Below, one piece after another: positions 35,334-46,180 of a stretch of DNA of 64,000 bases. Origin of the DNA: Leisingera daeponensis (GTDB lineage: Bacteria; Pseudomonadota; Alphaproteobacteria; Rhodobacterales; Rhodobacteraceae); the NCBI RefSeq assembly GCF_019801465.1, contig NZ_JAHVJA010000016.1, positions 1 to 64,000 of the forward strand, given 5' to 3'. Made by a program: the position numbers and the translations under genes. How positions within the stretch are numbered: position 1 is the stretch's first letter; every line of letters begins with the position of its first letter. A model generated the notes under the pieces. That model was not told the origin of the DNA. It made no database searches and saw nothing but the letters and a program-made list of their open reading frames with translations.

Positions 35334-35708
35334 ATGTCTAGCACAGCGCGCAATGCGTCCAACCAGAACATCTTCAAGTCGATGAAGGACATCGACCTGA
35401 CTTCACGCGAGGTCTCGCACCAGTGCGGTGTCACCATGAACGACAGCGTCGAGGCCCGCGCCATCGCCGAGTTCATGGAGGAAAACGATCCCAAGGTCAC
35501 AATCACCTACAACCCGGCAACCATCCGGATCGATGGCGAGGGCAAGCTGATCTTCAAGATGAGCGAGATCACCGAGTACCTGGGCCGCGAGATGACTGCC
35601 GAGACCTTCGAGGTCAACACCTCGACCCACTACGGGCGGATGGTCCGGGTCGACGACGATACCGTGATCCTGTTCGGCGACATGAATGAGGTCATGGAAT
35701 ACATCTGA
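35334..35708 (+). CDS. prmD: Monooxygenase coupling/effector protein
   Basis: A 124-residue cofactor-less MmoB/DmpM-family protein that docks on the hydroxylase and gates oxygen activation. The core begins about residue 28 (REVSHQCGVTMNDSVEARAIAEFM) and the family strand RIDGEGKLIFKMSEITEYLG is clear. AAGGAAC precedes the start. It completes the four-component enzyme. Confidence 0.9.
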   Translation: MSSTARNASNQNIFKSMKDIDLTSREVSHQCGVTMNDSVEARAIAEFMEENDPKVTITYNPATIRIDGEGKLIFKMSEITEYLGREMTAETFEVNTSTHYGRMVRVDDDTVILFGDMNEVMEYI

Positions 35709-35721
35709 TCGACCTCTGACA

Positions 35722-35756
35722 GCTCCGGGGCCGCTGCAGCCGCTACGCCCCGGAGC
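35722..35756 (+). other. Intercistronic stem-loop after prmD (10-bp perfect stem)
   Basis: GCTCCGGGGC pairs perfectly with GCCCCGGAGC around a 15-base loop. It follows the prmD stop by 14 bp. A short C-run but no T-run follows; more likely a processing or stabilising structure than a full terminator, as the next gene lacks its own visible promoter. Confidence 0.55.
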
Positions 35757-35790
35757 CCCCAATTTCTCAGCCAACGCAAGGGAGTACACC

Positions 35791-36816
35791 ATGTTCAAGA
35801 CACCGAATGGAAAAGAAATATTCGTGATCGACGGGCACACTCATTTCTGGGACGGCAGCCCTGAGAACCAGGCAAATATACACGGCAAGCAGTTTATCGA
35901 CTGCTTCTATGCCTACCACACGAACCTGAGCCCGGAAGACCAGCTCTGGGAAAAGACCAAGTTCGAGAAATACTCCGAGGACGACATCTACCGCGACCTC
36001 TTCGTCGAAGGGCCGGACGACATGGCGATCATTCAGACCACTGTGCTGAGCGATTTCTACAAGAAGGGCTTCGGCTGCCTCGAACGGTCTAGCGAGATGG
36101 CCAAGCGCCACCCGGAACGCTTCATTGTCAACGGCTCCTTCGATCCGCGTGATGGCGAAAAGGCGCTGGAATATATTCACTACATGAAGGAAGTCTACGA
36201 CATTCAGGGCGTGAAGATGTACACGGCCGAATGGAACGGTGATAGCAAGGGCTGGGCGCTGAACGATCCGTCGGCCTACAAGTGCTTTGAACTCTGCGAG
36301 AAACTTGGCATCAAGAACATCCACGTCCACAAGGGCCCGACGATCATCCCTTTGTCGAAGGACGCCTTCAGCGTCGATGACGTGGATTACGCCGCCACCG
36401 ACTTCCAGAATCTGAACTGGATCGTGGAACATTGCGGCCTGCCGCGGCTGGACGATTTCTGTTGGATCGCGACGCAGGAGACCAATGTCTATGCCGGGCT
36501 GGCGGTGGCGATGCCCTTCATCCATTCGCGCCCGCGCTACTTCGGCGAAGTCATGGCGGAACTGCTCTGGTGGGTCGGCGAGGACAAGCTGCTGTTCGGT
36601 TCGGACTACGCGATCTGGACGCCTGGGTGGCTGGTCGAGAAGTTCTGGAACTACCAGATCCCCGAAGACATCTCGGCCGAGCGCGGCGGGGTGCAGCTGA
36701 CCGACGAGATCAAGGAAAAGATCCTTGGTCTGAACGCGGCAAGGCTATACGGCATCGATGTGGCGGCCAAGAAGGCCGAGCTGGCCGGCGCTCCGGTGCA
36801 GATCGCGGCGGAGTAG
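35791..36816 (+). CDS. Amidohydrolase-family (amidohydro_2) metal-dependent hydrolase
   Basis: A 341-residue TIM-barrel protein always found next to prm/mim operons in actinobacteria, where its role is unclear. Visible metal ligands: DGHTHFWD (H-x-H) at residue 15, the histidines of IHVHKGP and WIVEHCG, and the Asp of LLFGSDYAIW near residue 270. Start at 35791 with AAGGGAG upstream. It may be a lactonase/decarboxylase for a metabolite or help assemble the hydroxylase. Its stop is four bases before the DUF59 gene, so the two are coupled. Confidence 0.85.
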   Translation: MFKTPNGKEIFVIDGHTHFWDGSPENQANIHGKQFIDCFYAYHTNLSPEDQLWEKTKFEKYSEDDIYRDLFVEGPDDMAIIQTTVLSDFYKKGFGCLERSSEMAKRHPERFIVNGSFDPRDGEKALEYIHYMKEVYDIQGVKMYTAEWNGDSKGWALNDPSAYKCFELCEKLGIKNIHVHKGPTIIPLSKDAFSVDDVDYAATDFQNLNWIVEHCGLPRLDDFCWIATQETNVYAGLAVAMPFIHSRPRYFGEVMAELLWWVGEDKLLFGSDYAIWTPGWLVEKFWNYQIPEDISAERGGVQLTDEIKEKILGLNAARLYGIDVAAKKAELAGAPVQIAAE

Positions 36817-36820
36817 GGCG

Positions 36821-37624
36821 ATGCTGGTGGCCAATCTCAAGGCAGAGCTGGAAACCGAGGTCTGGGACTGTCTCGACAATGTGACCGACCCGGAACTGGA
36901 TGAGCCTGTGACAGACATGGGTTTCATCGAGCGGATCGAAGTCAAGGATGCCAAGTCGGTAAAGGTCGAGTTTCGTCTGCCCACCTATTGGTGTTCGCCC
37001 AACTTCGCTTTCCTCATGGCCTTTGGCATTCGCAGGGAGGTGACATCGCTGCCCTGGGTAATTGAGGCCGAGGTGCAGCTGAACGATCATTGCTTTGGCG
37101 ACAAGGTCAACGAGGGCGTAAACAGCGGGCGCGCCTATCACGACATCTTCGCGGAGTACTGCGATGGCGCGAAGCTGGACGAAGTGGTCGAGACCTTCCT
37201 CGCCAAGGCCTTCGACCGGCGGCAGGAAACCGTGCTGCTGGGTCTGCAGGCGCTGGGTCACAGGCCCTCCGAGATTGTCACGATGACGCTGGCCGAGTTG
37301 CAACAGGTGACTTTCAACGGCGAAGAGGAGCTGCGGCAACTGCCACGCTACCTCGACCTCTTGGCAGTGCAGGGTCTGGCCACCGAGCCCGATGATCTCG
37401 CCTTCACGACGTGGGAGGGGCACGAGATCGCGGTGGCGGATCTCAGCGATCATCTGACACGGCTGCGCAGCACCCGGATCAACATGGAGTTCAACGGCGC
37501 GCTCTGCCGGGGACTCGCCAAGACCCGCTACAAGGAGGTCGAGATCGGGCCCGATGGGCCGCAGCTCATCGACTTCATTGCAGGTCACGTGCCGCCTCGG
37601 GAAGAGGCCGCAGCGACCGACTAA
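36821..37624 (+). CDS. DUF59/MIP18-domain protein of the monooxygenase cluster
   Basis: A 267-residue protein. The first about 100 residues are a MIP18 (DUF59) domain with LDNVTDPELDEPVTDMGFIERIEV and the cysteine in FRLPTYWCSPNFAFLMA, the conserved Cys thought to handle iron or Fe-S clusters. The C-terminal two thirds are unknown. DUF59 proteins help mature Fe-S or di-iron proteins, so a role in loading PrmA or PrmB with iron is a fair inference. It is in the same place in actinobacterial mim operons. Confidence 0.82.
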   Translation: MLVANLKAELETEVWDCLDNVTDPELDEPVTDMGFIERIEVKDAKSVKVEFRLPTYWCSPNFAFLMAFGIRREVTSLPWVIEAEVQLNDHCFGDKVNEGVNSGRAYHDIFAEYCDGAKLDEVVETFLAKAFDRRQETVLLGLQALGHRPSEIVTMTLAELQQVTFNGEEELRQLPRYLDLLAVQGLATEPDDLAFTTWEGHEIAVADLSDHLTRLRSTRINMEFNGALCRGLAKTRYKEVEIGPDGPQLIDFIAGHVPPREEAAATD

Positions 37625-37690
37625 GGCGCGGATAAACCGAAACTTCAAAGGGAGGCGCCCAGGTATCGGCCTGGGGCGACGGAGGAAGAT

Positions 37691-39322
37691 ATGGCTAAAC
37701 TTATGATACATGGCAAGACTGCCCGCAATGCATTGGCCCGCGGTGTCGCGCGGCTGGCGGCGGCGGTGGAGCCGACGCTGGGCCCAAAGGGTCTGAACGC
37801 GATGGTCGACCGCCCGGTCGGCACGCCGCTGGTCACCCGCGACGGGGTCAGCATCGCCACCGAGATCGAGTTGAACGACCGGTTCGAGAACATGGGCGCG
37901 CAGGTGGTCCGCGAGGTCTCAATGCAGACCAATGACGTGGCCGGCGACGGAACCACCACCGCCATCGTGCTGGCCAATGCGCTGATCCAGCGCGGCGTGG
38001 ACCTGACCGACAACGGCGTTAAGCCGGTGGACCTCTGCAAGGGGATCGATCTGGCCGTGGCGCGGGTGATCGATGGGATCGACGCCTCCTCGCTGAGCTG
38101 CGACGATCACCCGGAATACCTAGAGGCCGTGGCGCGCGTGTCCTCGACCGACCCCAAGCTTGGCGAACTGGTGGCCGAAGCCTATCGCCGCGTGGGCCGC
38201 GACGGGGTGATTTCGGCCGATTTCGGGGTGACCATCGAGACGACGATGGAAGTGGTCGAGGGCATGTCCTTCGAGCGCGGCTACATCTCGCACCACATGG
38301 TCACCGACCGAGAGCATATGGAGGCGGTGCTGCGCAACCCGTTGATCCTGCTGACCGACCAGAAGATCCTCAAGCCTGAGATGCTGGATACCGCCATTTC
38401 GCTAGCCGACGGCGAAAACCGCCCGCTGTTGATCGTCGCCGAAGAGATCGCACCGGAAGTGGTGGTAAAGCTCTTGGACAACGGCGGGGCCGGTAAATTC
38501 CTGATCGTGCATCCCCCGGAATACGGCCATTGGCGCACCGCGGTGATGGACGATCTTGCCATCCTGACCGGGGGTGAAGTTCTGGCCCGCGACCTCGGCA
38601 AGAAGATCGAGAACGTCACGCTGGCCCAGCTGGGCGGGGCGGAAATGGTCCGCTCACATGCCTCCGGCACCTCGGTGCTGCGTGGCGAGGGCGATCCGGA
38701 GGCGATTACCGCCCGCCGCAACCAGGTCCAGCGCCAGCATGATGCGGCCCCGCCGAACATCGAGAAGGACAAGCTGCGCGAGCGGCTGTCTAAACTCACG
38801 GGCGGCAGCGCAATCATCTATGCAGGCGGTTTCACCCCGGTTGAGCAGAAGCGCACGATCCAGCTGATCGAGGACGCGCTTTGTGCGGTCCAGGCGGCCG
38901 CCGAGGATGGAGTGGTTGCAGGCGGTGGTACGGCGCTAGCGCAAATCTCTGACTGCCTCGACACGCTCGACGCGCTCGGCGACGTGGCCAAGGGCATCCA
39001 ACTGGTGCGTTCGATCCTAACCGAACCGGTCCGCCGCATTGCCCGTAATGCCGGGGCCGACGTGGCCGCCGTGGCGCAGGCCGTGGCCGAGGGCCCGTCG
39101 GGCCACGGCTACAACGCCGCCGCCGGCACCTACGGCAACATGTTTGAGGTTGGCATCGTCGATCCCGCCCGTGTGCCTGCCAGTGCGCTAGTCAACGCGG
39201 CCTCGGTCGCGACGCTGATCCTGACCACGGAAACCCTGATCGGCGATCTCGACGAAGGCGAGGCCGATCCGACCGAAGGCCCCGCCCGCGGTGGCGGTGC
39301 CGAGCTTCTGGGCCGCGCCTGA
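37691..39322 (+). CDS. mimG: GroEL-like chaperonin dedicated to the monooxygenase (MimG-type)
   Basis: A 543-residue Hsp60 with the ATP-site motifs TLGPKGLNAM and DVAGDGTTTA and the glycine-rich GGGTALAQI and GYNAAAGTYGNM. It diverges from housekeeping GroEL: the N-terminus starts MIHGKTARNALARG, and the GGM tail is replaced by a short acidic/GGG end. No groES accompanies it. In Mycobacterium the MimG chaperonin is required for productive folding of MimA, so the same job is expected here. GGAGG lies upstream. Confidence 0.88.
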   Translation: MAKLMIHGKTARNALARGVARLAAAVEPTLGPKGLNAMVDRPVGTPLVTRDGVSIATEIELNDRFENMGAQVVREVSMQTNDVAGDGTTTAIVLANALIQRGVDLTDNGVKPVDLCKGIDLAVARVIDGIDASSLSCDDHPEYLEAVARVSSTDPKLGELVAEAYRRVGRDGVISADFGVTIETTMEVVEGMSFERGYISHHMVTDREHMEAVLRNPLILLTDQKILKPEMLDTAISLADGENRPLLIVAEEIAPEVVVKLLDNGGAGKFLIVHPPEYGHWRTAVMDDLAILTGGEVLARDLGKKIENVTLAQLGGAEMVRSHASGTSVLRGEGDPEAITARRNQVQRQHDAAPPNIEKDKLRERLSKLTGGSAIIYAGGFTPVEQKRTIQLIEDALCAVQAAAEDGVVAGGGTALAQISDCLDTLDALGDVAKGIQLVRSILTEPVRRIARNAGADVAAVAQAVAEGPSGHGYNAAAGTYGNMFEVGIVDPARVPASALVNAASVATLILTTETLIGDLDEGEADPTEGPARGGGAELLGRA

Positions 39323-39338
39323 GCGCTGTTTCATACCC

Positions 39339-39363
39339 GAGAGGCCGGGCGTTTCGGCCTCTC
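39339..39363 (+). other. Intercistronic stem-loop after the chaperonin gene
   Basis: GAGAGGCC pairs with GGCCTCTC around nine bases, directly after the chaperonin stop and before the alcohol dehydrogenase ribosome site. No U-run; probably a messenger-stability element. Confidence 0.55.
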
Positions 39364-39383
39364 CCGACAAAAGGAAATAGACA

Positions 39384-40427
39384 ATGAAAGCCGCGAGACT
39401 ATACGAATACGACCCCGACATGAACGTTGAGTTGAAGATCGAAGACGTCGCCGCGCCCACGATCACGGCCCCGGACGAGGTGATCGTCAAAGTCGGCGCC
39501 GCGGGCCTTTGCCGCACCGATCTGCACATCATCGAAGGCGTCTGGAAGGACATCATGGACACCGAGGGCAACCTGCTACCCTACGTGATGGGCCATGAAA
39601 ATGCTGGTTGGGTTGAGGACGTGGGCAGCAATGTCACCTCGGTCAAACCCGGTGACGCGGTGATCTGCCACCCGTTCAACGCCTGCGGCATCTGCCTGGA
39701 GTGCCGCTATGGCCATGACATGTACTGCGACCACGGCAAGTTCCCTGGTCTCGGGCTGGATGGCGGCTTTGCTGAATATTTCAAGACCAACGAACGCTCG
39801 GTCATCAAGTTGAACACTGGCATCACGCCGCTGAGCGTCGCGCCGATGGCCGATGCCGGGATCACCGCCTACCGCGCCGCCAAGAAGGCCGCGAAACTGC
39901 TTAATCCTGGCGGTTATGTCCTGCTTCTGGGCATTGGCGGGCTGGGCCATATCGCGCTCCAGGTGCTCAAGCACACTTGCGGAGCTCGGGTCATCGCGGT
40001 GGACCGGGAACCGGCGGCGCAGGTGCTGGCCAAGGAGCTGGGGGCCGACATCGTGCTCGACGGCGGGCCGAACCTCATCGACGAGGTCAAGGACCTGACC
40101 GGCGGCGGGGTGCATGTGGCGATTGATTTCGTCGGCGAGCACGGCACTGAGAACATCTGCTGGAAGCTGCTGCGCCAGGGCGGCGAGCTGATCATGGTGG
40201 GCTATGGCGGCACGGTCGAAGTGCCGACGCTGGAGCTTGTCGCCAACGAGATCAAGATCGGCGGCAGCCTTGTGGGCGACTTCGTCGAATTGGTCGAGCT
40301 GATGGAAATGAACGCAGACGGCAAGGTCACGATGCACCAGACCGAATACAAACTGGCCAACATCAACGAGGCGATTTCTGACTTCAAGGATCGCAAGTTC
40401 ACCGGACGCGGCGTGATCGTACCCTGA
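39384..40427 (+). CDS. adh: Zinc-dependent NAD(P) alcohol dehydrogenase
   Basis: A 347-residue medium-chain dehydrogenase. Catalytic Zn ligands Cys in GLCRTDLH and the His-Glu of MGHENAGWVEDVG; structural Zn cluster CGICLECRYGHDMYC (C-x2-C-x2-C-x7-C); nucleotide site GIGGLGHIALQVLK with Asp in AVDREP, favouring NAD. In prm operons this enzyme oxidises the alcohol formed by the monooxygenase (such as 2-propanol to acetone). AAAGGAAA precedes the ATG. Confidence 0.9.
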   Translation: MKAARLYEYDPDMNVELKIEDVAAPTITAPDEVIVKVGAAGLCRTDLHIIEGVWKDIMDTEGNLLPYVMGHENAGWVEDVGSNVTSVKPGDAVICHPFNACGICLECRYGHDMYCDHGKFPGLGLDGGFAEYFKTNERSVIKLNTGITPLSVAPMADAGITAYRAAKKAAKLLNPGGYVLLLGIGGLGHIALQVLKHTCGARVIAVDREPAAQVLAKELGADIVLDGGPNLIDEVKDLTGGGVHVAIDFVGEHGTENICWKLLRQGGELIMVGYGGTVEVPTLELVANEIKIGGSLVGDFVELVELMEMNADGKVTMHQTEYKLANINEAISDFKDRKFTGRGVIVP

Positions 40428-40469
40428 CACGCAGTCCGGTTCCCCGAGGCGCGCCGCCTGCGCGCCTTG

Positions 40470-40508
40470 CCTCGCGGGCCTGCGTCCTTCCCGTCTGCCC
40501 GCGAGGCT
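40470..40508 (+). other. Intercistronic stem-loop (11-bp perfect stem) before the glyoxalase gene
   Basis: GCCTCGCGGGC and GCCCGCGAGGC pair perfectly over 11 GC-rich positions. It is the strongest of four similar structures in this operon and, lacking a T-tract, may limit rather than stop read-through from adh. Confidence 0.6.
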
Positions 40509-40536
40509 CCCTACCACCTTCAATGCCGAGGACACC

Positions 40537-40932
40537 ATGGCCAAAGCCATCCATTCCATGATCCGCGTGCTGGACGAAAAGCGCTCGGTCGATTTTTACC
40601 GCAGGGCCTTCGGACTGACCGTGGCGGAACGTCTCGAGTTCGACGGCTTCACGCTGGTTTATCTGTCCAATGACGAGGCCGCCTTTGAACTCGAACTGAC
40701 GATCAACAAGGGCCAGACTGAGTCCTACATCCCGGGCAACGGCTATGGCCACTTGGCGGTCTGCGTGCCCGACGTGGTGGCGGAACACGCAAGGTTCGAG
40801 GCAGAGGGGCTGAAGCCCCGCAAGCTCGTCGATTTCAAACACGAGGGCGCAACGCTCGCCCGTTTCTTCTTCGTTCAGGACCCCGACGGTTACGAGATCG
40901 AAATCCTGCAACGGGCCGGACGCTACCGGTAA
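40537..40932 (+). CDS. Glyoxalase I-like VOC-family metalloprotein
   Basis: A 131-residue protein of the lactoylglutathione-lyase type, with the four expected metal ligands: H in AIHSMIRV, E in FELELTIN, H in GYGHLAVCV and E in GYEIEILQ. Glyoxalase I isomerises the hemithioacetal of methylglyoxal and glutathione. If acetone is hydroxylated to acetol and oxidised to methylglyoxal in this pathway, the enzyme would detoxify or process it. GAGG lies upstream of the ATG. Confidence 0.85.
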   Translation: MAKAIHSMIRVLDEKRSVDFYRRAFGLTVAERLEFDGFTLVYLSNDEAAFELELTINKGQTESYIPGNGYGHLAVCVPDVVAEHARFEAEGLKPRKLVDFKHEGATLARFFFVQDPDGYEIEILQRAGRYR

Positions 40933-40957
40933 TCCAGATCAGACAGGGAGGATCCCA

Positions 40958-41482
40958 ATGTCACTACGCAAGCAAGGCATGACCCGCCGCCAGTTGCTGT
41001 CGCAAAGCGCGCTCTTCGGTGCGGGCTTCGTTATCGGCACCGGTTTCGTCGCAGGCAAGGCCAGTGCCTCCAATTGGGCGCTCGAGGTCCAACATCTCAA
41101 CCCCGAAACTATGGCGACGCTTATCCAGATGGCGCGCGATATCTATCCGCACGACCAGGTTGGGGATCAGTTCTATGCAATCGCGGTTAAGGGCTATGAC
41201 AACGCAGAGGCGGCCGAAGGGGTTGAGGCCGGTGTCGCAGCGCTAAACGATGCGGCCAGGGGCGTGGGCTATGCCCGCTACATCGACATCGGGTGGGAAC
41301 GTGAGCGCGCCGATCTGTTGCGCGGTATCGCAGACACCGCCTTCTTCCAGAAGGTCCGCGGTGGTCTAGTGACCGGTCTCTACAACCAGAAAGCCGTTTG
41401 GCCGATCTTCGGATACGAGGGCGAGAGCTTCTCCGAAGGCGGCTACATCGACCGCGGTTTCGACGACATCAACTGGCTTTGA
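40958..41482 (+). CDS. Tat-exported small subunit of a GMC dehydrogenase
   Basis: A 174-residue protein with a twin-arginine signal (TRRQLLSQSALFGAGFVIGTGFVAG) and a body like subunit 3 of gluconate/sorbitol dehydrogenases (MATLIQMARDIYPHDQVGDQFYAIAV). These small subunits pilot the FAD subunit across the membrane and support electron transfer. AGGGAGG precedes the ATG; the GMC gene follows after 13 bp. Confidence 0.82.
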   Translation: MSLRKQGMTRRQLLSQSALFGAGFVIGTGFVAGKASASNWALEVQHLNPETMATLIQMARDIYPHDQVGDQFYAIAVKGYDNAEAAEGVEAGVAALNDAARGVGYARYIDIGWERERADLLRGIADTAFFQKVRGGLVTGLYNQKAVWPIFGYEGESFSEGGYIDRGFDDINWL

Positions 41483-41495
41483 GGGGGCTTGACCA

Positions 41496-43067
41496 ATGAG
41501 CGCACCATTTGACCTGACAGACGACAGCGTTGTTGTCGTGATCGGAACCGGCGCCGGCGGCGGCGTCCTGGCCAACGAATTGGCCCAGAAAGGCGTTTCC
41601 GTCGTCGCGCTGGAGGCCGGCGGGCGCTACCTGCCCGAGGATTACCTCAACGACGAATGGGACAGCTTCGGCCAGCTTGCCTGGGTCGACCCGCGCACCA
41701 CCAGCGGTGATTGGCGGGTGTCGAAGGACTTCTCGGGCCTGCCGGCCTGGATCGTCAAGGCGGTCGGCGGTACGACCATCCACTGGGCCGGGGCGTCGCT
41801 GCGCTTCCAGGACCACGAATGGAAGGCGCGCAGCACCTATGGCGATGTCGCGGGGGCCAACCTGCTCGACTGGCCGATCGACCCGCGGGAGATGGACGGC
41901 TACTACACCCGCGCTGAGAACAAGCTGGGCGTGACGCGCACGGGCGGACGTGCCGGGCTGCCGGGCAACAACAACTTCAAGGTCTTCGAGAACGGCGCGC
42001 GGGCGCTGGGGTATGAAGCGGTCCACACGGGCCGGATGGCGATCAACTCGGGCGACTACGACGAGCGCCCGGCCTGCCAGCAAACCGGGTTCTGTTTCCA
42101 GGGCTGCAAATGGGGGGCCAAGTGGTCTGCCGCCTATACCGACATTCCGCGCGGTGAAGCGACAGGCAACCTTGAGGTGCGTGAACGCTGCCATGTTCTG
42201 CGGATCGAGCACAATGAGCGCGGCAAGGTCACGGGCGTCATCTATGTCGATGCGGAAGGCAACCAGCAGGAACAGAAGGCGCGGGTCGTCTGTGTTGCAG
42301 GGAACTCGATCGAAAGCCCTCGGCTCCTGCTCAATTCCGCCTCGCCAATGTTCCCCGACGGGCTGGCAAACAGTTCCGGCCAGGTCGGGCGCAACTACAT
42401 GCGGCATGTGACCGGCTCGGTCTATGGGGTCTTTGATCAGCCGGTGCGCATGTGGCGCGGCACGACAATGGCCGGGATCATCCAGGATGAGGCGATAAAC
42501 GACCCCTCCCGGGGCTTCGTTGGCGGATACGAGCTAGAGACTCTGGCACTGGGTTTACCATTTATGGCGGCATTTCTCGACCCCGGCGCCTGGGGGCGGG
42601 AGTTCACCACTGCGCTCGACCATTACGAGAACATGGCGGGCATGTGGATCGTGGGTGAGGACATGCCGCAGGAAACAAACTGCATCACGCTCAACACTGG
42701 CGTGACCGACCAGTACGGGTTGCCGGTGGCCAACGTGCATTTCGACGATCACCCCAACGACATTGCTATGCGCGATCATGCCTACAGCCAAGGCAAGGCG
42801 GTCTACGAGGCGGTCGGAGCGACCCGCGTCTTCCCGACGCCGCCCTATCCGTCGACTCACAACCTCGGCACCAACCGTATGTCGGCCAACTCGCGCGACG
42901 GGGTGGTCAACGCCCATGGCCAGAGTCACGACATCGCCAACTTGTTTGTCTCAGACGGCAGCCAGTTCACGACCGGTGCGGCAGAAAATCCGACGCTGAC
43001 CATCGTGGCGCTGGCGATCCGGCAAGCCGAGTACATCGCGGAGGAGCTTGGCCGTCAGAACCTCTGA
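41496..43067 (+). CDS. GMC-family FAD oxidoreductase (alcohol/sugar dehydrogenase-like)
   Basis: A 523-residue flavoenzyme: FAD-binding GTGAGGGVLANELAQKGVSVVALEAG at the start, GGTTIHWAGASLRF near residue 90, and the C-terminal catalytic region with STHNLGTNRMS and SDGSQFTTGAAENPTLTIVALA (His-Asn type). It has no signal of its own; co-export with the Tat subunit encoded just before is likely. Family members of this kind usually pass electrons to a cytochrome c, which is absent here. In this cluster it may oxidise an alcohol or hydroxyketone in the periplasm. Confidence 0.85.
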   Translation: MSAPFDLTDDSVVVVIGTGAGGGVLANELAQKGVSVVALEAGGRYLPEDYLNDEWDSFGQLAWVDPRTTSGDWRVSKDFSGLPAWIVKAVGGTTIHWAGASLRFQDHEWKARSTYGDVAGANLLDWPIDPREMDGYYTRAENKLGVTRTGGRAGLPGNNNFKVFENGARALGYEAVHTGRMAINSGDYDERPACQQTGFCFQGCKWGAKWSAAYTDIPRGEATGNLEVRERCHVLRIEHNERGKVTGVIYVDAEGNQQEQKARVVCVAGNSIESPRLLLNSASPMFPDGLANSSGQVGRNYMRHVTGSVYGVFDQPVRMWRGTTMAGIIQDEAINDPSRGFVGGYELETLALGLPFMAAFLDPGAWGREFTTALDHYENMAGMWIVGEDMPQETNCITLNTGVTDQYGLPVANVHFDDHPNDIAMRDHAYSQGKAVYEAVGATRVFPTPPYPSTHNLGTNRMSANSRDGVVNAHGQSHDIANLFVSDGSQFTTGAAENPTLTIVALAIRQAEYIAEELGRQNL

Positions 43068-43078
43068 CCCCGCGCTGA

Positions 43079-45337
<2,259 letters not shown>

Positions 45338-45535
45338 CGCCTGACACGGTGGATCAGACGAAAACCGTATTTGGTTTGTTAGCGAGTATGTCGGGGGCCA
45401 GACACGGGTCCCTGACAGGTTGTGTCTGCCATGAATGCCCTGATCGCGGAACCGCGTTTCGGCCACTAGACATGCTCGGAACACTACCAAAAACCGCAAG
45501 AAAAGCCTGTTACGGCGATATTCGATCCTAAAGTT

Positions 45536-45565
45536 TTGGCAATTGGCTGCGCAGGCTGCTAACAT
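45536..45565 (+). promoter_or_regulatory. Possible sigma-70-type promoter before 45587
   Basis: TTGGCA (45536) and TAACAT (45560) are 18 bp apart, a weak match to the standard consensus, placed 22 bp before the next start codon. It would separate the regulator unit from the sigma-54-dependent operon. Low certainty. Confidence 0.3.
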
Positions 45566-45586
45566 TTTTGCACGGGAGGAAAAGTA

Positions 45587-46078
45587 GTGGTGGATATTTT
45601 TTCAAAGCGCGATGGTCCGCGTCTTGAAGACGTGAAGGCAAAGCGCCTTCTGTCGGAAAATGCTGGCACGATACGCAAACTTGCGGATCAGATCAGCAAT
45701 GGCGGATTCAGCCGGATGCAGGCCGAGCAGGCGCGCCGGAAACAAGAGCCGAAGCCCGACGGACTGATCATTCACGACATGAAGGCGCGGGTCACATCCG
45801 ACGTGCCCGAGCCTTATGTCAAGGTCAGCCTCAACAACCGTGTGGTGCTGGTCGACAAGTCGACAGGCCGCCAGATGCAGATGCTGGGCGAGATCCGCGG
45901 CAACTTCATATCGAAAAAATTTATGCTGGCGACGAAGGAAAACGGTTTCTTCTCGCCGCTGGAGGGCGACACCGCCGCCGCGCTGGCGCATTTGGACGGG
46001 ATGGAGATGACCGACACCTTTAACGATCGCACCCTTGCAGAGGCGATTGAAGCCTTGCTTGTACCGCAGGACGATTGA
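45587..46078 (+). CDS. Hypothetical protein upstream of the activator gene
   Basis: A 163-residue basic cytoplasmic protein, GTG start at 45587 (a second GTG follows) with GGGAGG upstream. It has a helical N-terminal half rich in Lys/Arg (RLLSENAGTIRKLADQISNGG...QARRKQE) and a beta-rich second half (YVKVSLNNRVVLVDKSTGRQMQML). No family is recognised. Its position next to the activator suggests a regulatory or assembly role in the island. Confidence 0.55.
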   Translation: MVDIFSKRDGPRLEDVKAKRLLSENAGTIRKLADQISNGGFSRMQAEQARRKQEPKPDGLIIHDMKARVTSDVPEPYVKVSLNNRVVLVDKSTGRQMQMLGEIRGNFISKKFMLATKENGFFSPLEGDTAAALAHLDGMEMTDTFNDRTLAEAIEALLVPQDD

Positions 46079-46180
46079 ACCCTGCCGCGCAATTTTCTCG
46101 AAATAGACCGGATGGAATACCTACAGGGCCGTTAGTACAGGCCCGAAACGACACTTTAGAAAAGCAAGAGGGCGCAGCAA

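Noticed and set aside
31409-35708. Identity as methane, toluene/phenol or alkene monooxygenase
   Set aside because: There is no MMO gamma subunit and no Rieske component; the order alpha-reductase-beta-coupling protein with amidohydrolase, DUF59 and GroEL-like neighbours fits the propane/ketone (prm/mim) group.
45538-45552. A GG...GC pair resembling a second sigma-54 promoter before 45587
   Set aside because: The spacing is nine instead of ten bases, which abolishes sigma-54 promoters; a weak sigma-70 fit is listed instead.
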